In this document: one piece after another, positions 6,307 through 12,787 of the stretch
Numbering within the stretch: position 1 is the stretch's first letter
Layout of the letters: every line of letters begins with the position of its first letter
From: DATDCV01 sp036524155
GTDB taxonomy: Bacteria; Verrucomicrobiota; Verrucomicrobiia; Limisphaerales; UBA8199
Direction of reading: 5' to 3'
Assembly (NCBI GenBank): GCA_036524155.1
Contig: DATDCV010000608.1
Span: 1 to 12,787 of the forward strand
DNA length: 12,787 nucleotides
Translations under genes and position numbers: made by a program
The notes under the pieces: generated by a model
The model's database searches: none
Seen by the model: only the letters and a program-made list of their open reading frames with translations
What the model was told of the DNA's origin: nothing

Positions 6307-7598
6307 AACCGCCCTGGGCCGCGCTGCTTCGCTCGCATCAGCTCAGGTCTTGCCAGGTAGCGCTGACGCCATTCCGCGCGTGACAGTTTGCCGCGGCTAT
6401 TCGTCCCCAGTGTTTCCACCAGCCACCATTCGCGGGGCACCTGCCACGCGGGGAGGCGTGCGAGGGCGTACTGTTTCAGCTTTTCAGGAGTCGCCTCAGC
6501 CTGGCCAGAAATACAGGCGACTATGGTTTCGCCGCGCTGGGGGTCCGCCCCCGGCACGCCGAACGCCAGACAGGCATGCACGTCCGGATGGCTCGACAAA
6601 ACGGCTTCGATGGCCTCCGGCAGGACCTTGCGGCCGGCCACGTTGATTTGATCCGTTGCCCTGCCGCGCAAATAAAGCAGCCCGTCTTTGATCTCCCCCA
6701 AATCGGTCGTCCGGAAAACCCCCTCGCGCAGGTTGAGCGAGGACTCCGGCCAGTAGGTCTGGCCCACCGCCGCGCCTCGCACTTCCACACAACCGTCGTC
6801 GGCGATGGTCACGTTCACGTTTCGCACAGGCTCGCCGGCACAGGCTGCGTCAACCCGCGGGTTCTCAGACCCGTCATAAGCAATCCCGCCGCATTCGCTG
6901 CTGCCGTAAAAATTATGAATCTTGAGACCATGGCGGTCGAAGACTTCGCGCTCGAGATCGAGCGCCAGCGGCGCGCCCGCGGAAATCGCCAGGCGAACGT
7001 GGCCGGGAATGGCGCTCCCCTCGAGCCACGTCCGCCAAAGTGCGGGCACTCCGGCAATAGTTGCCGCCTTGCATCGGCGAGCAGCACGGCGCACAGATTC
7101 CGGCAGCGCGGATCCGGCCAGAATCAGGGGAATGCCATGCAACAACAACGGCAGCACCAGGTTTGAAAAACCGTAAGAATGCGCCAACGAAATCACCCCC
7201 AGGTTAGGCCACTCCCGCCGCAGTCCCATAGTCGCCACAATGTTCGCGGCATCCGCCATAAGCTGAGCCGCGGTGAAAGCCACCAAACGCGCGGGACCGG
7301 TGCTGGCGGAAGTGATCTTCACATGCGCCACTCCTCCGGGCAGGTCCCCCACCGCCGGCCTGGCCTGGTTCTGGTCCAGCGGACAAACCGCGCCGCGCCA
7401 ACGCCAGGCCCGCAGCACTTCCAGTACGAATTCGGCTGAGTCCCCTGAAGGGAACGCCAGGCCCCCCGGCGGCGGATCGCCCCGCTCAGCCAGCCGTGCC
7501 AACTGACCGAAAGTCCAGCAGCGCCCGCTCGCCACGTCACTCAGCGCGAGATCGTCCCGGCTGTGGTCACAGATTTGGCGCCAACTCTCGTAGAGCAT
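6291..7598 (-). CDS. AMP-dependent synthetase/ligase (ANL superfamily), short form
   Basis: This protein of about 435 residues belongs to the adenylate-forming ligases, which activate a carboxylic acid with ATP and pass it to CoA or a carrier protein. The visible core motifs are the phosphate-binding loop TSASTGPARLV (96-106), NFYGSSECGG (229-238), FRTTDLGEIKDG (296-307), the hinge LRGRATDQINVAGRKVLPEA (310-329) and TNSRGKLSR (399-407), with the conserved catalytic lysine at 404. It is shorter than usual acyl-CoA synthetases (500 or more residues), having a reduced N-terminal part. The phosphate loop departs from the usual TSGTTGxPK by Gly to Ala and lacks the usual lysine. A GTG (7601) directly precedes the ATG (7598), and an in-frame TAA lies two codons upstream of the GTG, so the start is well bounded. 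It is last in the minus-strand run after the Nudix gene (82-nt gap). The substrate is unknown. Confidence 0.88.
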   Translation of the reverse strand: MLYESWRQICDHSRDDLALSDVASGRCWTFGQLARLAERGDPPPGGLAFPSGDSAEFVLEVLRAWRWRGAVCPLDQNQARPAVGDLPGGVAHVKITSASTGPARLVAFTAAQLMADAANIVATMGLRREWPNLGVISLAHSYGFSNLVLPLLLHGIPLILAGSALPESVRRAARRCKAATIAGVPALWRTWLEGSAIPGHVRLAISAGAPLALDLEREVFDRHGLKIHNFYGSSECGGIAYDGSENPRVDAACAGEPVRNVNVTIADDGCVEVRGAAVGQTYWPESSLNLREGVFRTTDLGEIKDGLLYLRGRATDQINVAGRKVLPEAIEAVLSSHPDVHACLAFGVPGADPQRGETIVACISGQAEATPEKLKQYALARLPAWQVPREWWLVETLGTNSRGKLSRAEWRQRYLARPELMRAKQRGPGRFHGSK

Positions 7599-7683
7599 CA
7601 CCTGTTACTTAGCTTGAGGGCGGCTCGCGCGGCAAGCAGGATCAACGACGAACCCGCCGCGGCCGGAACGCCCAAAGCTCCCG

Positions 7684-8193
7684 TCATCCGCGGTCCGCCA
7701 AACCCAGCCCCTCCTCCAGCTTCCATTCATACGTGCCGTCTGCGCCACACCGGCAATGCGCCGCGAAAAACCCTCCACGATACTGCCAAAACCAGGGCCA
7801 AATACTGTCGCGGTCGGTTTGGGGCAGTTTCAGCCTTTGTAGTTCCTCGCGCCGAAAAAACTGGAACCGACCCTCCCGGTGGTCAGGCGGCACCCTCGTC
7901 AATTTGAGTTTGACCTCGAATAGAAACATCAGCCAGTGGCTCTGACCGAGGTAGCCGTGTTCGCTGACAATTCCCGCCAGCTGCAGGTCCGAAGCCTTGA
8001 GCTTCAGGCCTAATTCCTCCTCCGCCTCGCGGCAGGCGCACGCATAAGGCGACTCGCCAATCGCGGTCAGCAGCTTGCCCCCGCAGGGGCTCCAAAGCCC
8101 GAGGTTTGGTTCCTTCGCCCGTTGCATCAGCAGCACCTCGTCCTGGGCGTTGAAGCAATAGAGGAGCGTCGAAATGCGATACGGCAGCTTCAC
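7684..8193 (-). CDS. Nudix hydrolase
   Basis: This protein of about 169 residues has a clear Nudix box: GGKLLTAIGES (38-48) followed by REAEEELGL (55-63), whose glutamates bind the metal for hydrolysis of nucleoside diphosphate-linked substrates. Two extra residues separate the GG pair from GES compared with the textbook box, and LWSPCGGKL just before it marks a subfamily I have seen as single-domain proteins. The start is a GTG at 8193, chosen because a strong ribosome site (GAGGGGAG) lies 7 nt upstream inside the end of the propeller gene. The frame is open further upstream, but that part overlaps the propeller gene and is Arg/Ser-rich nonsense. Only 4 nt separate it from the stop of the propeller gene, so the two are co-transcribed. 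The substrate cannot be inferred; mutagenic nucleotides and NDP-sugars are the usual options. Confidence 0.9.
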   Translation of the reverse strand: MKLPYRISTLLYCFNAQDEVLLMQRAKEPNLGLWSPCGGKLLTAIGESPYACACREAEEELGLKLKASDLQLAGIVSEHGYLGQSHWLMFLFEVKLKLTRVPPDHREGRFQFFRREELQRLKLPQTDRDSIWPWFWQYRGGFFAAHCRCGADGTYEWKLEEGLGLADRG

Positions 8194-8197
8194 GTTC

Positions 8198-9502
8198 TCA
8201 CTCCCCTCGAATGCAGTAAAGGTTCTTGGCCGTCCGCACAAAGAGCTCCCCTTGAGCGACCGCGATCGACGCCCGGACCGGAGCCTCACCCATCGGGATC
8301 GTCGACAGGATCTTGAATTCCTCGCCGGCCGTGAGCACCACCACCGTCCCCTTTTCGCTGACACAGTAGATCTTCCCATCCGCCCCGGTGGGTGAAGCGC
8401 GGAAAACCTCGCGCACCCCAAGATTTCCCTGCCACTTCTTCTCACCCGTAGCCGGTTCGAGGCACGTCAACACTTGCCGATCCCCGTCCAGCACGAACAA
8501 CTTTCCCCGGTAAACAAGCGGCGTAACACAGTCGGACGGGAACTCGCTGAACCTCCAGGCTACATGGATCTCGGTGACGACGCCTTTGCCGCCGTCCTTG
8601 ATGGCGATCAGCGGGTCGCGCTTCGGTCCGCAGGCAAATACCAGGCCGTCCGATACCACCACCGATGGCACGACGCGCCACGAACGTTGGCCACGGTCGT
8701 TGAGCCCGCCGCAGCGCCACAGTTCGCTGCCTGTCGCTGCGTCGTGAGCGGTGACAAAGTTTGCCCCGACGACCAGTATCTCGGCTCCGGCCTTGCCGGC
8801 GTAAGGGATCGGTGTGCTGTAGGCCTCCATTGATTCTTCCAGTGCGTCGGTCGGGCGGATGTGCCGCCAAAGAGTCTTGCCCGTCCCGGGATCGAGGCAC
8901 AGAAGATAAGACTCCCGCTCCGGTTTGCCATCTTGGACATGCCCATAGCCTGAAGGCACCGGGCTTCGCTGCAAGACCTGTACATAAAGCTTGTCCCGAT
9001 ACAGCATCGGGCTGGACCCGTAGATCCACATGTTCGCGAACTGCCCGTAGTCGGCCCCCAGGTCACGCCGCCACAGTTCCGTCCCCGAAAAGTCGAAAGC
9101 CGCCAAGGTGCCGGTTGCGAACAGCGCAAACACGCTCCGGCCATCGGTCACCGGTGATGGTGACGCCATGTTATTGCGGCCAATATCGCGATCTCCTTTC
9201 GATACCGGTTTTGCCCAGCGCACCTTTCCTGTCTTCCGTTCAAGGCAGAGCAGCAACAGATTCTTCTCTGAGTCAGGGCTGGACACGAAGACCGAATCCT
9301 CCCAGATAATCGGAGTCGCGCCGCTGTAACCGGGCAGCGGCGCCGACCACACCACATTCTCCGTCTGGCTCCAGGCAATCGGCAGGTTGGTCTCGACGGT
9401 CGAACCATTAAAAAACGGCCCGCGCCATTGGTCCCAGTTCTCCCCGCCGACCGGCAAAACAACAGAAATCCCCAATGCGACTACCAACAATCGTGCGGAC
9501 AT
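8198..9502 (-). CDS. Secreted PQQ-type beta-propeller repeat protein
   Basis: This protein of 434 residues has a signal peptide (MSARLLVVALGISVVLPVGG) followed by ENWDQWRGPFFNGS, an entry motif typical of exported beta-propeller proteins of Planctomycetes and Verrucomicrobia. At least five propeller-blade signatures of the type L-x-C-L-D-x-x-TGKxxW are visible: LLCLERKTGKVRW, LAAFDFSGTELWRR, LLCLDPGTGKTLW, VTAHDAATGSELW and LTCLEPATGEKKW. The catalytic residues of PQQ alcohol dehydrogenases are not evident, so it is probably a structural or binding propeller rather than an oxidoreductase. I use the ATG at 9502, with GGTGA about 9 nt upstream. A TTG at 9511 would add three residues and leave poor ribosome spacing. 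Its start lies only 10 nt after the stop of the orphan frame at 9513-9695, and it is followed by the Nudix gene. Confidence 0.9.
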   Translation of the reverse strand: MSARLLVVALGISVVLPVGGENWDQWRGPFFNGSTVETNLPIAWSQTENVVWSAPLPGYSGATPIIWEDSVFVSSPDSEKNLLLLCLERKTGKVRWAKPVSKGDRDIGRNNMASPSPVTDGRSVFALFATGTLAAFDFSGTELWRRDLGADYGQFANMWIYGSSPMLYRDKLYVQVLQRSPVPSGYGHVQDGKPERESYLLCLDPGTGKTLWRHIRPTDALEESMEAYSTPIPYAGKAGAEILVVGANFVTAHDAATGSELWRCGGLNDRGQRSWRVVPSVVVSDGLVFACGPKRDPLIAIKDGGKGVVTEIHVAWRFSEFPSDCVTPLVYRGKLFVLDGDRQVLTCLEPATGEKKWQGNLGVREVFRASPTGADGKIYCVSEKGTVVVLTAGEEFKILSTIPMGEAPVRASIAVAQGELFVRTAKNLYCIRGE

Positions 9503-9512
9503 ATCGAACAAA

Positions 9513-9695
9513 TCACCGTAAAAGCCTCGCCGCTTTCGCCATCTCGTTCAAGAATAAGCGGCGGATGGCATCATAACCGCGTTCGTTTGGATCCTCCAGG
9601 TTGGTGTAATACCAATTCAAGCTCTTTAACTCGGAAATGCGTCCGCGTAAGCGCCCAAAGTGGAAGACAAACTCAACGACAGAGTGCGAGGAGCG
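9513..9695 (-). pseudogene. Orphan open frame, probable remnant or 3' end of a broken gene
   Basis: On the minus strand a frame of 60 codons runs from just after a TGA (9696-9698) to a TGA at 9513-9515. It has no ATG or GTG near its beginning; the first usable codons are a TTG about 35 codons from the end and an ATG very near the end. The translation is strikingly protein-like, for example SLNWYYTNLEDPNERGYD and AIRRLFLNEMAKAARLLR, with a probable C-terminal amphipathic helix. Its stop lies 10 nt before the propeller gene, whose ribosome site GGTGA includes the stop codon, as expected for a real upstream operon gene. An ATG at 9699 in the neighbouring frame would enter this frame after a single-base shift. 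I do not recognise the family. It could be a truncated gene, a frameshifted small gene, or a short gene with a rare start. Confidence 0.45.
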
Positions 9696-9768
9696 TCATG
9701 GTGAGAATCGCTGCAGGCTGGCCCGAAAGCTGTTGCGTCGATACAAGCTTTTTCGTAAGAATGACGCC

Positions 9769-10881
9769 ATGCAGATCTCAAGATGCTTGGTGGTGCTTTG
9801 CGCCGCTCTTTGTGCCCTCTCGGTTCGAGGAGACAACGAGGCCCAAAAAAAAGCGCGCGAGGCGCTTGATAAATTGAGCGGACTGCCCTCGCAGGCAACC
9901 GCCGCTCCCGCCGTCCCTGTGGCACCGCAAGCACCAAAGGTCGCTCCCGCTAAAATCGCGGAGCCGGCACCCGTCCGCGTGGCCACCCCGCCGACCGCAC
10001 CGGCCGCGGATGCCGACGCGATCGCGAAAGCGCGCGAGGCCCTGCGGCAAAAAATGCAGACAATCGGTGGCCAGGGGACCGCCGTTACCCCGCCCGCTCA
10101 ACCAGTTTCGCCCACGCCCCCTCCGCCGGTTGCGGTTCCCGCGACCCCGGTGGCTGCCCCGGCCCCAGCGGTTGTTGCCCAGCCAGCGGCCCCTCCGCCA
10201 GTTGTCGCCGTGCCTGCCGCCAGCAGTGACGCGCTTTCCAAAGCCCGCGAGGCGATGCGCGTGAAAATGCAGGATGTCATTCGGCAGGAACCCGCAGATG
10301 TATGGCCGGCCCCGCCCGCTCCCGCCGTCCAAGCCACAACTCCTGCGCCAGCGGCCCCGCCCGCAGTGGCCTCGACAGCTCCTGCACCGGCCGTCACCCC
10401 GCCGCCAGTTGCCGTCACTGCTCAAACTCCCGTCGCTGCCGAAGCAGACCCTGCCGCGGTCGCCAAGGCCCGCGAAGCATTGCGTCTCAAGATGCAGGAG
10501 CTTACCGGCCAAGGAGCGGCCCAAGGCTTCTCAGGCCTGCCCGCCGGCACAACACCTCCTGCGGCCGGCGATACCGCCCTGACCACCCAACCCAGCGCCG
10601 ACGAGGAAACCATCGCCAAAGCCCGGGAAGCGATGCGCCTGAGATTGCGCGGCGTTGCCCAGGCGTCAGGCGCCCAACCATCTTCCTATGATAGCGGCCG
10701 GAAAGCCCAGCTCTCAGGGTCCGGTGCGCGACTCGATTTTCCGCCCCTCGAAGGACCGCCGCTGCCGATCAGCCTCGAGAAACAAAACAAGTTGGCCGAC
10801 CTGCTGCAAAGGTATAAAGCCGATGAAATCTCTCCCGAGGAATATCACGCCCAGCGCGCGAAAATTCTTTCGGGCAAGTAA
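9769..10881 (+). CDS. Secreted Pro/Ala-rich protein with five KAREA repeats and SHOCT-like C-terminus
   Basis: This 370-residue protein has a signal peptide (MQISRCLVVLCAALCALSVRG). Five copies of a helical motif follow: KAREALDKL (28-36), KAREALRQKMQ (87-97), KAREAMRVKMQ (158-168), KAREALRLKMQ (233-243) and KAREAMRLRLR (284-294). They are separated by 50-75 residue linkers made mostly of Pro, Ala, Val and Thr, so the protein is probably extended with spaced short helices. The last 35 residues (LEKQNKLADLLQRYKADEIS then PEEYHAQRAKIL) fit a SHOCT-type two-helix motif, a short oligomerisation module. I prefer the ATG at 9769 because it begins a proper signal peptide; an ATG at 9637 in frame would add 44 basic residues. 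The ribosome site is weak. A terminator follows. The family is not recognised and the function is unknown. Confidence 0.85.
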   Translation: MQISRCLVVLCAALCALSVRGDNEAQKKAREALDKLSGLPSQATAAPAVPVAPQAPKVAPAKIAEPAPVRVATPPTAPAADADAIAKAREALRQKMQTIGGQGTAVTPPAQPVSPTPPPPVAVPATPVAAPAPAVVAQPAAPPPVVAVPAASSDALSKAREAMRVKMQDVIRQEPADVWPAPPAPAVQATTPAPAAPPAVASTAPAPAVTPPPVAVTAQTPVAAEADPAAVAKAREALRLKMQELTGQGAAQGFSGLPAGTTPPAAGDTALTTQPSADEETIAKAREAMRLRLRGVAQASGAQPSSYDSGRKAQLSGSGARLDFPPLEGPPLPISLEKQNKLADLLQRYKADEISPEEYHAQRAKILSGK

Positions 10882-10905
10882 TTCATTCTCGAGCTGCCGG
10901 CAACG

Positions 10906-10939
10906 GCGGGAGAACGTTCCCGCGGCGGGTTTTTGTTTT
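10906..10939 (+). terminator. Rho-independent terminator after the KAREA-repeat gene
   Basis: GCGGGAG (10906-10912) pairs with TTCCCGC (10917-10923) around an AACG loop (six standard pairs plus a G-T pair). TTTTTGTTTT (10930-10939) follows after 6 nt. It lies 25 nt after the stop codon. The gap between stem and T-tract is a little long, so a slightly different fold (CCCG/CGGG at 10919-10929, directly before the T-tract) may be the active one. Confidence 0.6.
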
Positions 10940-10983
10940 CGCCGTTATTCCTGCTCGTCGCCCTGCTCGATTTCCACTCTAAC

Positions 10984-11002
10984 ATCCGGCGCGCGGCCGG
11001 AT
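10984..11002. repeat. Perfect palindrome upstream of lysA (7-bp arms, 5-nt loop)
   Basis: ATCCGGC (10984-10990) is the exact reverse complement of GCCGGAT (10996-11002), with GCGCG between. It ends 40 nt upstream of the lysA start, next to the proposed promoter, and has no T-tract after it. It could be an operator for a dimeric regulator or a leader hairpin, but chance cannot be excluded in GC-rich DNA. Confidence 0.3.
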
Positions 11003-11031
11003 CGTTCTGGTCCCTGTCGTCTGAACCAAAG

Positions 11032-11037
11032 TATACT
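11032..11037 (+). promoter_or_regulatory. Possible -10 element of lysA
   Basis: TATACT at 11032-11037 matches the TATAAT consensus at five of six positions and stands out in GC-rich sequence. It lies 5 nt before the lysA ATG, so transcription would begin at or next to the start codon (a leaderless message). No convincing -35 box is found at the right distance, which keeps confidence low. Confidence 0.3.
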
Positions 11038-11042
11038 CCGCT

Positions 11043-12335
11043 ATGCATGACTTTCATTACGTCGGCCGCAAACTGTTTTGCGAAGGCGTCAGCCTCGAAG
11101 CCCTCGTGAAAAAATTCGGCACCCCGCTTTACGTTTACTCGCAGCGGACCTTGACGAACCACTTCAAAACTCTGGATGCCGCGCTCACAGGCGTCGACCA
11201 TTCGATCTGCTTCGCCGTCAAGTCCAACTCGAACCTCTCGGTGCTTCACACGCTGGCGAAGCTGGGCGGCGGATTCGACATCGTGAGCGGCGGCGAGTTG
11301 CAGCGAGTCGTCGCGGCTGGCGGAGAGCCCGGCCGGTGCGTGTTCGCCGGCGTGGGCAAGACAGAGGCCGAAATCGATTACGCCTTGCGGATGGGAGTTT
11401 ACTCGTTCAACGCCGAAAGCGAACCGGAACTGGAGCGAATCAACCGCATCGCGGGTCGGCGGAAGAAAATTGCTCCGGTTGCGGTGCGTGTGAACCCCAA
11501 CGTCCAGGCGCGAACACACAAGAAAATCACGACCGGCACCTACGAAAACAAATTTGGAGTCGCCTTCGAAGCGGTGGAGGCCCTCTACTCTCGCGCCAGC
11601 CGCTGGAGAAACCTGAAGCTCCGCGGCGTGCAAATGCACATCGGCTCGCAAATCACCGAAGTCGGGCCGTTCGAGCAGGCCGTCAGAAAGCTGCTCCCTC
11701 TCGTGAGAACTTTGAAGGACCGCCACAGGCTCGAGTTCTTCAGCCTCGGCGGCGGCGTGGGTATTGTCTATGAAGCCGCCCTGGCGAGTGGTTCGCCGGG
11801 CTGGTGGAAATCACAGCCCGCCCGGCGGATCCTGACACCGAGGAGCTATGCGCAACGGCTGTTACCCCTGCTGCAACCGCTGGGTCTGCGGATCCTCGTC
11901 GAGCCGGGCCGGTTCATTTCCGGCAACGCCGGCGTTTTGGTCACCCGGGTCGAGTACGTGAAAGAGACCGGGACAAAACACTTTCTCATCGTGGATGCGG
12001 CGATGAACGACCTGATCCGGCCGGCCTTTTATGATGCGTACCATGAAATTGTGCCGCTGACCCGTCAACCCGGGCCTGCGATCAAGTGCGATGTCGTCGG
12101 GCCGATCTGTGAATCCGGCGATTACTTCTGCCACGACCGACCGCTGCCGAAACTGGCCGAAGGCGGCCTTCTGGCGTTGATGAGCGCCGGCGCTTACGGC
12201 TCGGTCATGTCGTCGAACTACAACACCCGGCCTCTGCCGGCCGAAGTGATGGTCCGCGGCACCAGGACGGCGCTGGTTCGTAAACGCCAGGCTGTCCGGA
12301 AGATCTGGGCGGACGAGCGGATCGCGGATTTGTAA
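11043..12335 (+). CDS. lysA: Diaminopimelate decarboxylase
   Basis: This 430-residue enzyme performs the last step of lysine synthesis, removing CO2 from meso-diaminopimelate with pyridoxal phosphate (PLP) in the cytoplasm. Fold-type III motifs are clear: the PLP lysine in CFAVKSNSN (K60), FDIVSGGEL (78-86), the HIGSQ motif (199-203), the phosphate-binding glycines FSLGGGVGI (233-241), EPGRF (287-291), and CESGD (356-360) with the active-site cysteine and glutamate contributed to the partner subunit. GAYGSVMSSNYN (383-394) carries the final PLP-contacting tyrosine. Length is normal for LysA. After GGGVGI there is a segment with GSPGWWKSQPARR (about 250-262) that is longer than in E. coli-type enzymes. 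The ATG at 11043 gives the expected N-terminus (MHDFHYVG). No ribosome site is seen, and a TATACT box sits 5 nt upstream. The TonB-like gene follows after 41 nt and may be co-transcribed. Confidence 0.96.
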   Translation: MHDFHYVGRKLFCEGVSLEALVKKFGTPLYVYSQRTLTNHFKTLDAALTGVDHSICFAVKSNSNLSVLHTLAKLGGGFDIVSGGELQRVVAAGGEPGRCVFAGVGKTEAEIDYALRMGVYSFNAESEPELERINRIAGRRKKIAPVAVRVNPNVQARTHKKITTGTYENKFGVAFEAVEALYSRASRWRNLKLRGVQMHIGSQITEVGPFEQAVRKLLPLVRTLKDRHRLEFFSLGGGVGIVYEAALASGSPGWWKSQPARRILTPRSYAQRLLPLLQPLGLRILVEPGRFISGNAGVLVTRVEYVKETGTKHFLIVDAAMNDLIRPAFYDAYHEIVPLTRQPGPAIKCDVVGPICESGDYFCHDRPLPKLAEGGLLALMSAGAYGSVMSSNYNTRPLPAEVMVRGTRTALVRKRQAVRKIWADERIADL

Positions 12336-12376
12336 ACAGTTGCCCCTCGGTGCGGTGTGCGGCAAAATGTTTACAC

Positions 12377-12787
12377 ATGGCTGTTGCCGGAACTCCTGAG
12401 TGGTCCCTGCGACTGGAACGGGCCGAGACATCCCGCTTGGCCTGGGCGTTCGTGCTCTCGTTGGTTTTTCACCTGACGCTCTGGGGCGGCTATCACGGCG
12501 GCCGAAAGGTGGCGGCCTGGGTCGAAGCCAACCATCCGGCCTGGATTCAAGCCCTTAAAGCGCTGCCGCAACTGGTCAGGAAAAACGAGCCGCCGCCGGC
12601 CCACCAGCTCTCCGAACCGCCGCTCCTGTTCGTCGACGTCAACCCGAGCGTCGCCACCCCTGAGCCGCCCCCTAACCCCAGGTTCGAATCAGACAAAAAC
12701 TCACAGGCGGCCAACCCCGAGGCGGACAAGGACACTGGCATTCCCAAGATCACCGGCACACAGACTGACATGGTCAAAGCCGAGGAC
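12377..12787 (+). CDS. TonB-like energy transducer (N-terminal part, runs off the window)
   Basis: The first 137 codons are present. A cytoplasmic N-terminus of about 20 residues (MAVAGTPEWSLRLERAETSR) leads into one membrane segment LAWAFVLSLVFHLTLWGGY. It carries the histidine placed inside the helix (VFH) that TonB proteins use to couple to ExbB/ExbD. After a short stretch comes a proline-rich region with LLFVDVNPSVATPEPPPNP and SDKNSQAANPE, a pattern I associate with verrucomicrobial proteins annotated as energy transducer TonB. The C-terminal receptor-binding domain would lie beyond the window, so the assignment is by N-terminal form only. Proteins of this build without a TonB domain also exist. 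The ribosome site is weak. The gene starts 41 nt after lysA on the same strand. Confidence 0.7.
   Translation, partial: MAVAGTPEWSLRLERAETSRLAWAFVLSLVFHLTLWGGYHGGRKVAAWVEANHPAWIQALKALPQLVRKNEPPPAHQLSEPPLLFVDVNPSVATPEPPPNPRFESDKNSQAANPEADKDTGIPKITGTQTDMVKAED

Noticed and set aside
8194..8445. N-terminal extension of the Nudix frame to 8445
   Set aside because: The extra 84 codons overlap the propeller gene in another frame and give Arg/Ser-rich sequence; the GTG at 8193 has a strong ribosome site.
9637..9768. Upstream ATG of the KAREA-repeat gene at 9637
   Set aside because: The 44 added residues are Arg/Lys-rich and would bury the clear signal peptide that starts at 9769.
10845..11726. Long minus-strand open frame opposite lysA
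   Set aside because: It is antisense to lysA, which has all catalytic motifs; the antisense product has no recognisable domain and also crosses the terminator.
1..12787. CRISPR array, tRNA or rRNA genes, transposase, toxin-antitoxin or phage-defence genes
   Set aside because: None was seen on either strand; the only notable repeats are the hairpin at 512-612 and the protein-level KAREA repeats.

Overview
The window looks like chromosomal DNA of a GC-rich Gram-negative bacterium, most likely a member of the Verrucomicrobiota (Pedosphaera/Limisphaerales type). This is inferred from the DUF4340 plus Gld-type ABC operon, a secreted PQQ-type beta-propeller of the kind common in Planctomycetes and Verrucomicrobia, the form of the LysA protein, a TonB-like protein with a verrucomicrobial-looking proline-rich segment, and a long hairpin repeat resembling those scattered through such genomes. 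No search could be run, so the taxonomy is an inference.

Layout. (1) Positions 1-348, minus: the 5' part of an RlpA-like double-psi beta-barrel protein, cut by the window edge. (2) Positions 349-691: no convincing gene, but a perfect 34-bp inverted repeat (512-545 / 579-612). (3) Positions 692-5573, minus: a tight four-gene operon read ATPase, ABC-2 permease, GldG-like auxiliary protein, DUF4340 protein, with ATGA overlaps or a 12-nt gap between genes. It should form one membrane complex with large periplasmic parts. (4) Positions 5728-6306, plus: a small LolB/DUF3261-like lipoprotein whose 3' end overlaps the convergent next gene by 16 nt. (5) Positions 6291-9502, minus: a run of AMP-dependent ligase, Nudix hydrolase and secreted beta-propeller (transcribed propeller, Nudix, ligase). 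Just upstream of the propeller, at 9513-9695, is an open stretch that reads like protein but has no good start. It is probably a gene remnant or the end of a broken gene. (6) Positions 9769-10881, plus: a secreted proline/alanine-rich protein with five KAREA-type repeats and a SHOCT-like C-terminus, followed by a terminator. (7) Positions 11043-12335, plus: diaminopimelate decarboxylase (lysA), then from 12377 a TonB-like protein that runs off the window.

The clearest functional unit is the Gld-like ABC operon. LysA supplies lysine and uses the cell-wall precursor meso-diaminopimelate; RlpA and TonB-like proteins also belong to envelope biology. I found no phage, CRISPR, toxin-antitoxin or transposase genes and no RNA genes. 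The most unusual items are the hairpin repeat, the orphan reading frame upstream of the propeller, the KAREA-repeat/SHOCT protein, and active-site changes in the RlpA-like protein and the AMP ligase.
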